From: Terrihabitans soli
GTDB lineage: Bacteria; Pseudomonadota; Alphaproteobacteria; Rhizobiales; Methylopilaceae
Length of the DNA stretch: 64,000 nt
Direction of reading: 5' to 3'
Assembly: GCF_014191545.1 (NCBI RefSeq)
Contig: NZ_AP023361.1
Coordinates: 1,330,501 to 1,394,500 of the forward strand
Shown here: in pieces, positions 1 to 7,192 of the stretch
Numbering within the stretch: the first letter of the stretch is position 1
Layout: every line of letters starts with the position of its first letter
Position numbers and translations under genes: made by a program
Notes under the pieces: model-generated
What the model was told of the DNA's origin: nothing
Seen by the model: only the letters and a program-made list of their open reading frames with translations
Databases searched by the model: none

Positions 1-667
1 CTCGGAGCTGCGCGGCGAGATCTCGGTCGGCTGCCTCTGGACCATCGCCTCGCATCTGATGCCGAGCATTCTGTCGGGTTTTGCCGAAAGCCATGGCGGC
101 GTCGTCGTCAGCCTGGAGGAGGGAGATCAGCAGAACATTCTGGATTCGCTCGCGGCGGGCCGCACCGAGCTTGCGCTGTCCTACCGCTTCGCCATTCCCG
201 ACGAGGTCGCCGGCGAAAAGCTGACGGCGTTTCCGCCTTATGCGGTTCTGCCGGCCGGTCACCGGCTCGCCGGGCGGAAGGACGTCGAGCTGGCTGAACT
301 GGCGGAGGATGAGTTCATCCTGCTCGATATGCCCTATTCGCGCGATTACTTCCTCAATCTCTTCCGTGCGCAGGGGCTCGAGCCGAAGGTCGCGTTCCGC
401 GCCCGCACGCAGGAACTGGCGCGCGGTCTTGTCGGCCATGGCCGCGGCTACACCATCACCAATCTCGTGGCCAAAAGCATGGACACCTATGACGGCGGGC
501 GCGTCGCGGCGATCCCGATCTCCGGCGATCCCGAGCCTGTCGAACTGATGATCCTGGCTCTGAAGCGTCAGTCGCAGCGTCCGGCGGTTGATGCCTTCGT
601 CGCGCATCTGCGCGAAATGTTCGCGCCGGACATCCCGGTCAGGAAGAAAGCGGCTTCGCGCCGATAA
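1..667 (+). CDS. LysR-family transcriptional regulator, C-terminal part (cut by window edge)
   Basis: This is the effector-binding half of a LysR-type regulator. The frame is open from base 2 (it begins SELRGEISVGCLWTIASHL), so the DNA-binding helix-turn-helix lies outside the window and the ATG at 59 is an internal methionine. The visible part reads as the periplasmic-binding-protein-like domain of the family, with the hinge-like stretch LSYRFAIPDEVAGEKL and the second lobe running to about residue 210. Its last 29 bases overlap the end of the convergent AroQ-family gene. By proximity it may control the AroQ-like and decarboxylase-like genes that follow, but the effector cannot be read from sequence. 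Confidence 0.85.
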   Translation, partial: SELRGEISVGCLWTIASHLMPSILSGFAESHGGVVVSLEEGDQQNILDSLAAGRTELALSYRFAIPDEVAGEKLTAFPPYAVLPAGHRLAGRKDVELAELAEDEFILLDMPYSRDYFLNLFRAQGLEPKVAFRARTQELARGLVGHGRGYTITNLVAKSMDTYDGGRVAAIPISGDPEPVELMILALKRQSQRPAVDAFVAHLREMFAPDIPVRKKAASRR

Positions 668-1097
668 GATCGGCAATCGCCATCAGAGCAAGCTCATAGC
701 CCGAGGCGCCGAGCCCGGCGATGACACCGGTTGCGGCCTTCGAGACGTAGGAGTGATGGCGGAAGGGCTCGCGCTTCCAGATATTGCTCATATGCGCTTC
801 GATGATCGGGCCGTTGAAGGCGAGCAGTGCATCGAGGATCGCGACCGAGGTATAGGTCAGGCCCGCGGCATTGATGACGATGCCGGCGGCCGAGCCCCGC
901 GCTTCCTGAATCCAGGTGACGATCTCGCCTTCGGTGTTCGACTGACGGAAATCGAGGTCGAGTCCGAGGGACGCCGCGCGCTTTTCGCAGCGCGCCTTGA
1001 TCGCCGGAAAGCTCTCAGTGCCATAAGTGCCCGACGGGTCGAGCCCGTAGAGATTGGCGTTAGGCCCGTTGAGGAGGAACACTTTCGGCGTCGGCAT
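639..1097 (-). CDS. AroQ-fold protein, type II 3-dehydroquinate dehydratase family (divergent)
   Basis: The 152-residue length and overall pattern match type II 3-dehydroquinate dehydratase, a dodecameric cytoplasmic enzyme of the shikimate or quinate pathway. Seen in the sequence are the N-terminal NGPNANLYG (10-18), the catalytic tyrosine region (Y25), INAAG with N76, the histidine in EAHMSN (H102) and FRHHS with R113. However, the mobile lid, usually with an arginine (pattern GxREPxxYG), reads GLDPSGTYG and has no arginine. NAAGLTYTS also departs from the usual NPAGYTHTS. Together with a neighbouring LysR regulator and an arylmalonate-decarboxylase-like gene rather than accBC, this suggests a paralogue with another substrate. 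It is divergent from the gene that follows. Confidence 0.8.
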   Translation of the reverse strand: MPTPKVFLLNGPNANLYGLDPSGTYGTESFPAIKARCEKRAASLGLDLDFRQSNTEGEIVTWIQEARGSAAGIVINAAGLTYTSVAILDALLAFNGPIIEAHMSNIWKREPFRHHSYVSKAATGVIAGLGASGYELALMAIADLIGAKPLSS

Positions 1098-1121
1098 CTA
1101 AACATCCTGTGGCTTCGATAT

Positions 1122-1171
1122 GCATAGGCTAATTGCTGAGAAGCGAAACACTAAATCGTGTTTTTCTATGC
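1122..1171. promoter_or_regulatory. Divergent promoter region with nested inverted repeats
   Basis: The 130-base gap between the AroQ-like and decarboxylase-like genes holds two nested dyads: GCATAG at 1122-1127 mirrored by CTATGC at 1166-1171, and ACAC/GTGT around TAAATC at 1148-1161. LysR-type regulators usually bind imperfect dyads in divergent intergenic regions, so this is the likely operator zone. The assignment rests on symmetry and position only. Confidence 0.35.
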
Positions 1172-1227
1172 GAGGCATCGGACAATAATGGTCAGTCCGC
1201 CGGTTTCATCGGCGGGAGGCGGCTTTT

Positions 1228-2022
1228 ATGCTCGCGCCGAGTTCGATTGGAGTTTTTATGTCCGCGAGTGCCCCACAGTTCCGCCCCGATGGTTACGGCT
1301 CCAAAGCGCGGATCGGGCTGATCTTCATAGCTTCCAGCGTTGCTATGGACGCCGAGATGGGCGCGATGGCCGCCGAGGGCGTTGCCGTCCATACGACGCG
1401 CATCCATCTGCCGAAGGTCACGGTGCAGGGCATCGAGGAGATGATGAACCATCCGATGCTGGAACAGGCGGCGCGCCTGATCGGCTCGGCGCCGATCGAT
1501 GTCATGTGCTTCGGCGGCACCAGCGCCTCCTTCCTTCACGGCACGGCCTATGATGTTGCGCTGACGAAAAAGCTGCAGGCCTGGGTTCCCGGCCCGAAAG
1601 TCACGACAGCTTCGACCGCAACGCTTGCGGCGCTCAAAGAAGTCAAAGCCGGGAAGGTCGCGCTCGCAACGCCCTATGTCGGCGAGATTCACGACCGCGC
1701 CATCCGTTTCCTGGAAGAAAACGGACATCAGGTTATGAAGAGCGCAAAGCTCGACATCACTTCCGATCATGCGCTCGCCGAAGTGCCGCTCGATAAGGTT
1801 TATGAGCATGTGCTGTCCGTCGATCATCCGGACGCCAGCGCCATTTTCATCAGCTGCACCAATTTCCGCACCGTCGGCGTCATCGAGGCACTGGAGCAGA
1901 AGCTCGGCAAACCGGTGATCTCCGCCGTTCAGGCCTCGTTCTGGCATTGCCTGGAGCTTTGCGACGTCAACGGTGCCAAGCCCGGCTACGGCCAGCTCTT
2001 CTCAAAGCGCCTCGCCCCCTGA
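1228..2022 (+). CDS. Arylmalonate decarboxylase-like / Asp-Glu racemase superfamily enzyme
   Basis: The protein belongs to the Asp/Glu/hydantoin racemase and maleate isomerase superfamily, made of two pseudo-symmetric alpha/beta domains with a catalytic residue at the base of each. The C-terminal cysteine is present (SCTNFRT, C210 counting from this start), while the first cysteine position is a glycine in FGGTSASF (G97). Bacterial arylmalonate decarboxylase has the same single-cysteine arrangement with a GTSxSF oxyanion loop, and the ending KPGYGQLF also resembles that enzyme. A cofactor-free decarboxylase is therefore more likely than a racemase. Two starts are possible: ATG 1228 behind GGGAGG, or ATG 1258 behind TTGGAG. 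The substrate is unknown. Confidence 0.8.
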   Translation: MLAPSSIGVFMSASAPQFRPDGYGSKARIGLIFIASSVAMDAEMGAMAAEGVAVHTTRIHLPKVTVQGIEEMMNHPMLEQAARLIGSAPIDVMCFGGTSASFLHGTAYDVALTKKLQAWVPGPKVTTASTATLAALKEVKAGKVALATPYVGEIHDRAIRFLEENGHQVMKSAKLDITSDHALAEVPLDKVYEHVLSVDHPDASAIFISCTNFRTVGVIEALEQKLGKPVISAVQASFWHCLELCDVNGAKPGYGQLFSKRLAP

Positions 2023-2064
2023 AAACCCATGCTTCTGGAAACTTCAACTTTTGTCGCCTATCTA

Positions 2065-2083
2065 TATCCCCTCCCGGAGGATA
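2065..2083. promoter_or_regulatory. Candidate CsoR/RcnR-type operator
   Basis: The sequence TATCCCCTCCCGGAGGATA is a near-perfect dyad: the halves TATCC(C)CTCC and GGAGGATA are reverse complements apart from one base. Operators of the CsoR/RcnR family are short G/C tracts flanked by A/T-rich bases, which fits. It lies just before the sensor gene and partly covers its ribosome-binding region, so binding would block expression of sensor and exporter together. Confidence 0.5.
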
Positions 2084-2094
2084 GGACTGACCGC

Positions 2095-2379
2095 ATGACC
2101 GAACATTCCCACGATCCGCATATGCACCACGAACAGGTCGCCAAGCGCCTGCGCCGCGCCGAAGGGCATCTAAAAACCGTCGTCAAAATGATCGAGGAGG
2201 GCCGGCCCTGCCTCGACATCGCGCAACAGCTGCACGCCGTCGAGAAGGCGATCGGGCAGGCCAAGAAAACCCTGATCCAGGACCATCTCGATCACTGTCT
2301 CGAAGAAGCCATCGGCACGCTATCGCGCAAAGAGCGCGCGCCGATCGACGAGTTCAAGGAAATCACGAAGTACCTCTAG
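2095..2379 (+). CDS. CsoR/RcnR/InrS-family metal-sensing repressor
   Basis: This 94-residue protein is an all-helical repressor of the DUF156 (CsoR/RcnR/FrmR) family. The start is ATG 2095, preceded by AGGA and followed by a histidine-rich tail (H4, H6, H9, H11, H12). C39, H64 and C68 reproduce the C-x24-H-x3-C ligand spacing of CsoR (copper) and InrS (nickel). RcnR has histidine at the last of these positions. The N-terminal histidines favour nickel or cobalt, as does the RcnA-type exporter beginning 12 bases downstream. It probably represses both genes through the dyad just upstream and releases DNA on metal binding. Confidence 0.85.
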   Translation: MTEHSHDPHMHHEQVAKRLRRAEGHLKTVVKMIEEGRPCLDIAQQLHAVEKAIGQAKKTLIQDHLDHCLEEAIGTLSRKERAPIDEFKEITKYL

Positions 2380-2391
2380 GAGCTTTCGCCC

Positions 2392-3579
2392 ATGCCGTCC
2401 TTTGCCTCGCTCATCGCCCAGAGCTCCGCTCATGCCTGGCTGTTCATTCCGAGCGCAATTCTTCTCGGCGCGCTGCATGGGCTTGAGCCGGGCCATTCGA
2501 AGACGCTGATGGCGGCCTTCATCGTCGCGATCCGCGGCACGGTTAAGCAGGCCATCCTTCTCGGCCTCGCGGCCACCATCTCCCACACCGCCGTCGTCTG
2601 GGCCATCGCGCTGATCGGTATGTACCTCTATCAGGGTGTCGATGCGGAAACGGTCGAGCCTTATATGCAGGCCGTGTCGGGCGCCGTCATTATCGCGCTT
2701 GCGGTCTGGATGCTGTGGCGCACCTGGAAGGATCAGCAGATGGCCAAGCTCGCGGCGGGCCATGTGCACGATCATGGCCACGGCCATTCGCATGACCACG
2801 ATCACGGCCATTCCCACGATCATTCTGAAGTCACGCAAAACGCCGGCGATGTGCGGAAGATCGACACCGGTCACGGCCTGCACAAGCTCGAACTCAACAA
2901 GTCGCACGGCCACGCGCATTGGCGCTTCTCGCCTCAGGTCGGCAAGCCCTGGGGCGCGAAGGAAGTGAAGCTCACCATCGAGCGTCCGGGCGGGCGCGAG
3001 CAGGCCTTCACCTTCCGCGAACGTGAAGGCTTTATCGAGAGCGTCGAGGAAGTGCCCGCGCCGCACGATTTTATGGTCCGCCTCGCGCTCGGCCACGGCA
3101 ATCACTCGCATGATTTCGATGTGTCGTTCCTTGCCAGTGTCGAAGGTCACGATCACATGCATGAGGAGATGCGCGGCCTCGATCTCGGCACCGACGGCTA
3201 TCAGGACGCGCATGAGCTTGCGCACGCCAACGATATCCGCCGTCGCTTTGCCGGGCAGACAAATGTCAGCAATTGGCAGATCACGGCCTTCGGCCTGACG
3301 GGCGGCCTCATTCCGTGCCCGGCGGCGATCACCGTGCTGCTGCTCTGTCTGCAGCTGAAGGAAATCCCGCTTGGCGCGGTTCTCGTGCTGAGCTTCTCGA
3401 TCGGTCTTGCGGTGACGCTTGTCTCGGTCGGGGCGCTGGCCGCCATCGGCATGCGCCATGCCTCACGCCGTTTCTCAGGCTTTTCGACCTTTGCGCGCCG
3501 CGCGCCTTATTTCTCCGGTGCGCTGCTGATCCTGGTCGGCCTTTATGTCGGCATCCACGGCCTGTCGGGCATTGCCTGA
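2392..3579 (+). CDS. rcnA: Nickel/cobalt efflux transporter, RcnA family
   Basis: This inner-membrane exporter belongs to the NicO/RcnA family and pumps nickel or cobalt out of the cytoplasm. The N-terminal half has the family signature HGLEPGHSKTLMAAFIVA, and the segment LAATISHTAVVWAIAL follows. A histidine-aspartate-rich loop lies at about residues 124-146 and a second soluble stretch at about 150-280. The C-terminal half has GLTGGLIPCPAAITVLLL and further membrane helices. At 395 residues it is much longer than E. coli RcnA (about 274), with the extra length in the cytoplasmic loop. AGGAG lies 9 bases before the ATG. It is co-transcribed with the upstream sensor and ends at a strong hairpin. 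Confidence 0.9.
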   Translation: MPSFASLIAQSSAHAWLFIPSAILLGALHGLEPGHSKTLMAAFIVAIRGTVKQAILLGLAATISHTAVVWAIALIGMYLYQGVDAETVEPYMQAVSGAVIIALAVWMLWRTWKDQQMAKLAAGHVHDHGHGHSHDHDHGHSHDHSEVTQNAGDVRKIDTGHGLHKLELNKSHGHAHWRFSPQVGKPWGAKEVKLTIERPGGREQAFTFREREGFIESVEEVPAPHDFMVRLALGHGNHSHDFDVSFLASVEGHDHMHEEMRGLDLGTDGYQDAHELAHANDIRRRFAGQTNVSNWQITAFGLTGGLIPCPAAITVLLLCLQLKEIPLGAVLVLSFSIGLAVTLVSVGALAAIGMRHASRRFSGFSTFARRAPYFSGALLILVGLYVGIHGLSGIA

Positions 3580-3585
3580 TCCAGA

Positions 3586-3620
3586 CGGCCCCGGGCGAGA
3601 CGTCCGGGGCCGATTTGTTC
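3586..3620 (+). terminator. Rho-independent terminator after rcnA
   Basis: The nine-base stem CGGCCCCGG (3586-3594) pairs perfectly with CCGGGGCCG (3604-3612) around a nine-base loop. It is followed by ATTTGTTC, a weak T-tract. Confidence 0.65.
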
Positions 3621-3708
3621 AGGAAAATAGTCTCTCCGGGTGTTCTTTCGGTGCGGCGTCAAATCCCGCCTTTAAAAATCCCCCCCGATCCTCTAAGCCC
3701 TCACCAGT

Positions 3709-3786
3709 CGGGGCGTAGCGCAGCCCGGTTAGCGCACCTGTCTGGGGGACAGGGGGTCGTGGGTTCGAATCCCGCCGCCCCGACCA
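3709..3786 (+). tRNA. tRNA-Pro (anticodon GGG)
   Basis: A full cloverleaf can be folded. The acceptor CGGGGCG pairs with CGCCCCG, and the anticodon stem CCTGT/ACAGG encloses the loop CTGGGGG, giving anticodon GGG. The T-arm contains GGTTCGAATCC, followed by discriminator A and an encoded CCA. The first base C paired with G72 is characteristic of bacterial tRNA-Pro. Confidence 0.95.
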
Positions 3787-3829
3787 TTTCTTTTTGACCT
3801 TCAAACCCTTCCCCACCTGAAGGAGCCCC

Positions 3830-4729
3830 ATGGCAGCCGCCGTCGAGCCTTCCCGCTTTTCGCTTCGCGACCGCCTGACCACCTTTCTCGATGCCCCGCC
3901 GTTCCAGGCGGCGATCATCGGCCTCATCCTCTTCAACGCCCTGATCTTCGGCCTTGAGGCCATTCCGGCCGTTGTCGAGAAGATCGGTCCGCTGCTGATC
4001 GCGCTCGATCACCTCATCCTCTGGATTTTCGTCGCCGAGATCGTGATCCGCCTTGCGGTGTTCGGTCCCGCGCGCTTCTTCCGCGATCCGTGGTCGGTCT
4101 TCGATTTCATCGTCATCGGCATGGCGCTTCTGCCGGCGACCGGCGCTCTGTCCTCGCTCCGGGCGCTGCGGGTGCTGCGGGTGCTGCGTCTTATCTCGAT
4201 CATGCCTTCACTCAGGGCCGTGGTGGATGCGCTGCTCCGTGCCATGCCGGCTATGGGCTCGGTCGCGGCGCTTCTGCTGCTTGTTCTGTATGTAGGCGCG
4301 GTCATCGCAACGCGGCTTTACGGGACGTCCGATCCCGAGCGCTTCGGCGATCTCGGCAATTCGCTCCTGACCATGTTCCAGATCCTCACGCTTGAGGGCT
4401 GGCCGGACATCATGCGCGCGACCTTGGAGACGCATCCGTTCTCCTGGCTGTTCTTCGTGCCCTTCGTGCTGATCGCGACCTTTGCCATCCTCAACCTGGT
4501 CGTCGCCGTCATCGTCGATTCCATGCAGAGCGGCGTGCAGGCGGCGGTCGCCGAAGAGGATCAGAAGCGCGATACCGAACTCATGGATTTCGAGCACGAC
4601 ATCGAAGCCTCTCTGGCGCGGATCGAAAAGGAACTCGCGGCACTCCGGGCCTCGGTGAAACCGAAAGCCCGGGCGGCGGCCGCCCGGGGCTCCAGGGCGG
4701 CCAAGACCGGGAAAAAGCGCAAGCGCTGA
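3830..4729 (+). CDS. Single-domain voltage-gated cation channel (bacterial NaV/CaV type)
   Basis: This is a six-helix ion channel subunit that should form a tetramer in the inner membrane. Helix S4 is visible as LRALRVLRVLRLISIM (about residues 110-126), with an arginine every third residue as in a voltage sensor. The pore helix leads to a filter TLEGWPD at 187-193; characterised bacterial sodium channels have TLESW there. The S6-like helix ILNLVVAVIVDSM is followed by a C-terminal coiled coil and a basic tail rich in Arg, Ala and Lys. The glycine and the aspartate at the end of the filter could favour calcium. AAGGAG lies six bases before the ATG. The gene stands alone between tRNA-Pro and murJ. 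Confidence 0.88.
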   Translation: MAAAVEPSRFSLRDRLTTFLDAPPFQAAIIGLILFNALIFGLEAIPAVVEKIGPLLIALDHLILWIFVAEIVIRLAVFGPARFFRDPWSVFDFIVIGMALLPATGALSSLRALRVLRVLRLISIMPSLRAVVDALLRAMPAMGSVAALLLLVLYVGAVIATRLYGTSDPERFGDLGNSLLTMFQILTLEGWPDIMRATLETHPFSWLFFVPFVLIATFAILNLVVAVIVDSMQSGVQAAVAEEDQKRDTELMDFEHDIEASLARIEKELAALRASVKPKARAAAARGSRAAKTGKKRKR

Positions 4730-4796
4730 GGCCGGGCTTGGCTGAAACCCCGGCAAACCGCTAAACCGGGCAGGGGACTTCGGGGAGGATTCGGCT

Positions 4797-6326
4797 TTGT
4801 GGCGCAATGCGGCTTCGGTCGGCGGGCTGACGCTCGTCTCGCGCCTGTTCGGCTTTGTCCGCGACGTCGCCATGGCGGCGCTGCTTGGCGCCGGCCCCCT
4901 GGCCGACGCTTTCATGGTGGCCTTCCGCCTGCCCAATCATTTCCGGGCGATCTTTGCCGAAGGGGCGTTCAACGCGGCTTTCGTGCCGCGCTATGCCGCC
5001 GTCCTGACGACCGAAGGCGAGGCGGGAGCGCGGCGCTTTTCCGGCGCGGTCCTGTCGCTGATCCTCATCGTGCAGGCGGTGCTGCTTGTCGGCGCGCTCG
5101 TCTTTATGCCCGCCGTTGTGACGCTGCTCGCGCCGGGCTTTACCGATACGCCGGATCAGTTCGCAACAACGGTCGATCTGACGCGCATCACCTTCGGCTA
5201 TCTCGCGCTGATTTCCGTCGCGACTTTCGTTTCCGGAATGCTCAACGCGCATGAGCGTTTTGCGGCGGCCGCCGCCGCCCCCATCCTTCTAAATGTCTGC
5301 ATGATCGCGGCGCTGGGTCTTGCGCGGCATTTTCCGACGGTCGCGCATGCGCTTGCTTGGGGCGTTTTGATCTCGGGCTTCGTGCAGCTCGCTTATGTCG
5401 TCTGGGATCTCTGGCGCTCGGGCCGCCGTCTTGTTCTGGCAAAGCCCGTTCTGTCGCCGGACATCAAGAAATTTCTGCGCGCGTTCGGCCCGGCGGTTCT
5501 GGGTTCCGCCGGCGTGCAGCTGGCGATGTTCGCCGACACCATCATCGCAAGCTTTCTGCCGACAGGCTCGGTCTCCTACCTCTACTACGCCGACCGTCTT
5601 TACCAGCTGCCGCTCGCCGTGATCGGCATTGCGATCGGCGTCGTGCTGCTGCCGGACCTGTCAAAGAAAGTTGCGGCGGGAGACGAGAAGGGCGTGCGCG
5701 ATGGCCTCAACCGCGCGCTCGAAGGCATTTTCATTCTCACTTTGCCCTGCGTCGCGATCTTCCTTCTGATGGCGGAGCCTGTGATCGCGGTTCTGTTCGG
5801 CCGCGGAGCCTTCGATCAGGCGGCGGTGACAGGCTCGGCGCGCGTGCTCGAAGCTTATGCGGTGGGATTGACCGCCATCGTCGCGCTGCGCGCGCTGACG
5901 CCGGCCTTTCATGCGCGCGGCGATACGACGACGCCGGTTTTGGCGCTCGGCGCGGCAACGCTCGTCAATATCGCGCTGAAGATCGCGCTCATGGGATCGT
6001 TCGGTGCGGCGGGGCTTGCCTTCGGCACCGCGGCCGGCGCCTGGGTCAACGCGCTGATCCTGGCCGTGTTGCTCGCGCGTGCCGGGCGTCTGACCTTCGA
6101 TCAGCGTCTCATCCGGCTTGTGCTGCTGGCGATTGCCGCGAGCTTTGCGCTGGCCGCTGTCGTGACAGGGCTTGAGCCGTTCGCTGAGCGGTTTACGGAT
6201 CTCATCCCGGCGTTTCCCGATCTCGTTCCCGTCGCTCTCAAGCTCGGCCTCGGCGGGGCCGCTTACCTCCTCGTGATGGCCCTCGGCTGGAAGGCAATTT
6301 CACGAAAAAGCGGCTCTATCCGTTAA
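4797..6326 (+). CDS. murJ: Lipid II flippase MurJ (MviN)
   Basis: MurJ moves lipid-linked peptidoglycan precursor across the inner membrane. The 509-residue protein has about fourteen hydrophobic segments and the typical N-terminus NAASVGGLTLVSRLFGFVRD. It also has the family pieces FRLPNHFRAIFAEGAF and YYADRLYQLPLAVIGIAIG. The chosen start is a TTG at 4797, because GGAGG lies eight bases upstream and the family starts with a short residue stretch before this motif. It follows the channel gene by 67 bases and has no glnD neighbour, which is often seen in related genomes. Confidence 0.93.
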   Translation: MWRNAASVGGLTLVSRLFGFVRDVAMAALLGAGPLADAFMVAFRLPNHFRAIFAEGAFNAAFVPRYAAVLTTEGEAGARRFSGAVLSLILIVQAVLLVGALVFMPAVVTLLAPGFTDTPDQFATTVDLTRITFGYLALISVATFVSGMLNAHERFAAAAAAPILLNVCMIAALGLARHFPTVAHALAWGVLISGFVQLAYVVWDLWRSGRRLVLAKPVLSPDIKKFLRAFGPAVLGSAGVQLAMFADTIIASFLPTGSVSYLYYADRLYQLPLAVIGIAIGVVLLPDLSKKVAAGDEKGVRDGLNRALEGIFILTLPCVAIFLLMAEPVIAVLFGRGAFDQAAVTGSARVLEAYAVGLTAIVALRALTPAFHARGDTTTPVLALGAATLVNIALKIALMGSFGAAGLAFGTAAGAWVNALILAVLLARAGRLTFDQRLIRLVLLAIAASFALAAVVTGLEPFAERFTDLIPAFPDLVPVALKLGLGGAAYLLVMALGWKAISRKSGSIR

Positions 6327-6397
6327 TATTACCGCGTAATTCACCTTGCCGATCAGCGGTTTACTGGTACTCCTGACAGCGCGGAGGACCAGTCAAA

Positions 6398-7192
6398 ATG
6401 CCAAGTTCGTCAGCAGCCCGTTCCATGCCTTTCGAGTCGGCCTCAGGCCGTTCGCTCAAGAACGTGCTGATCCAGGACGCCGGCTATACCCCCTATGAAG
6501 ACTGGGCCTGGCAGGGCTACCGCCTCGCTATTCTTGCCTTCGCCAAGGAATACGGCCTGAAGCATCTCATGGAGATCGGCGGCGGGCGCCGTCCGCTCTT
6601 CACGCCGGAAGAATGCGCAGCTCACGGCTTCGAGACGACCATTAACGATATCTCGCCGGTCGAACTCGAGAACATGAAGGTGATCTTCCCCACCGCCTGT
6701 TTCGACATTTCGGGCGACATCTCTTCGCCGGAGATCAAGAAGGGTCATTACGACCTCATCTATTCGCGCATGGTCTTCGAGCATGTGAAGGATGTGGAGC
6801 AGGCCTGGAAGAACATCTATCAGCTGCTTTCGCCGGGCGGCGTCGCCATCGCCTTTTATCCGACGCTCTATGCGCTGCCTTTCCTCGTCAACAAGCTGAT
6901 CCCCGAAAGCGTGTCGACGAAGATCGTCGATATGCTCTACGGTTTCCGCAAGGGCGAGAACATGCTGAAATTTCCGGCCTATTACGATCATTGCTATGGC
7001 GATGCGAAGAAGGTCGAGCCGATGCTCAAACAGATCGGCTTCAGCGATACGGCGGTGATGCCGTTCTATGGCCACGACTACTTCAAGAAGCTTCCGGTGC
7101 TGCGCGAGATCGACAATGCGATCCACGACATCGCCCGCAGGAAGAATCTCGCAAGCCTGTCGTCCTACGCTTACGCCGTGGTTCGTAAGTAA
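6398..7192 (+). CDS. Class I SAM-dependent methyltransferase
   Basis: The protein has a Rossmann-fold methyltransferase domain. Motif I is LMEIGGGRRPLF near residue 50, an acidic strand end follows at about 75 (TINDIS), and the motif-IV region DLIYSRMVFEHVKD is followed by LLSPGGVAIAFYP. The HVxDVEQAW pattern resembles methyltransferase type 11 enzymes acting on sugars or lipids. GGAGGA lies a few bases before the ATG. The 3' end overlaps the convergent polymerase gene by 22 bases. Its place at the border of an exopolysaccharide cluster suggests that it modifies a polysaccharide or lipid, but the substrate cannot be read. Confidence 0.8.
   Translation: MPSSSAARSMPFESASGRSLKNVLIQDAGYTPYEDWAWQGYRLAILAFAKEYGLKHLMEIGGGRRPLFTPEECAAHGFETTINDISPVELENMKVIFPTACFDISGDISSPEIKKGHYDLIYSRMVFEHVKDVEQAWKNIYQLLSPGGVAIAFYPTLYALPFLVNKLIPESVSTKIVDMLYGFRKGENMLKFPAYYDHCYGDAKKVEPMLKQIGFSDTAVMPFYGHDYFKKLPVLREIDNAIHDIARRKNLASLSSYAYAVVRK

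Noticed and set aside
3709-3786. Integration site at tRNA-Pro or other tRNA genes
   Set aside because: No integrase gene and no duplicated tRNA 3' end was seen near any of the three tRNA genes.
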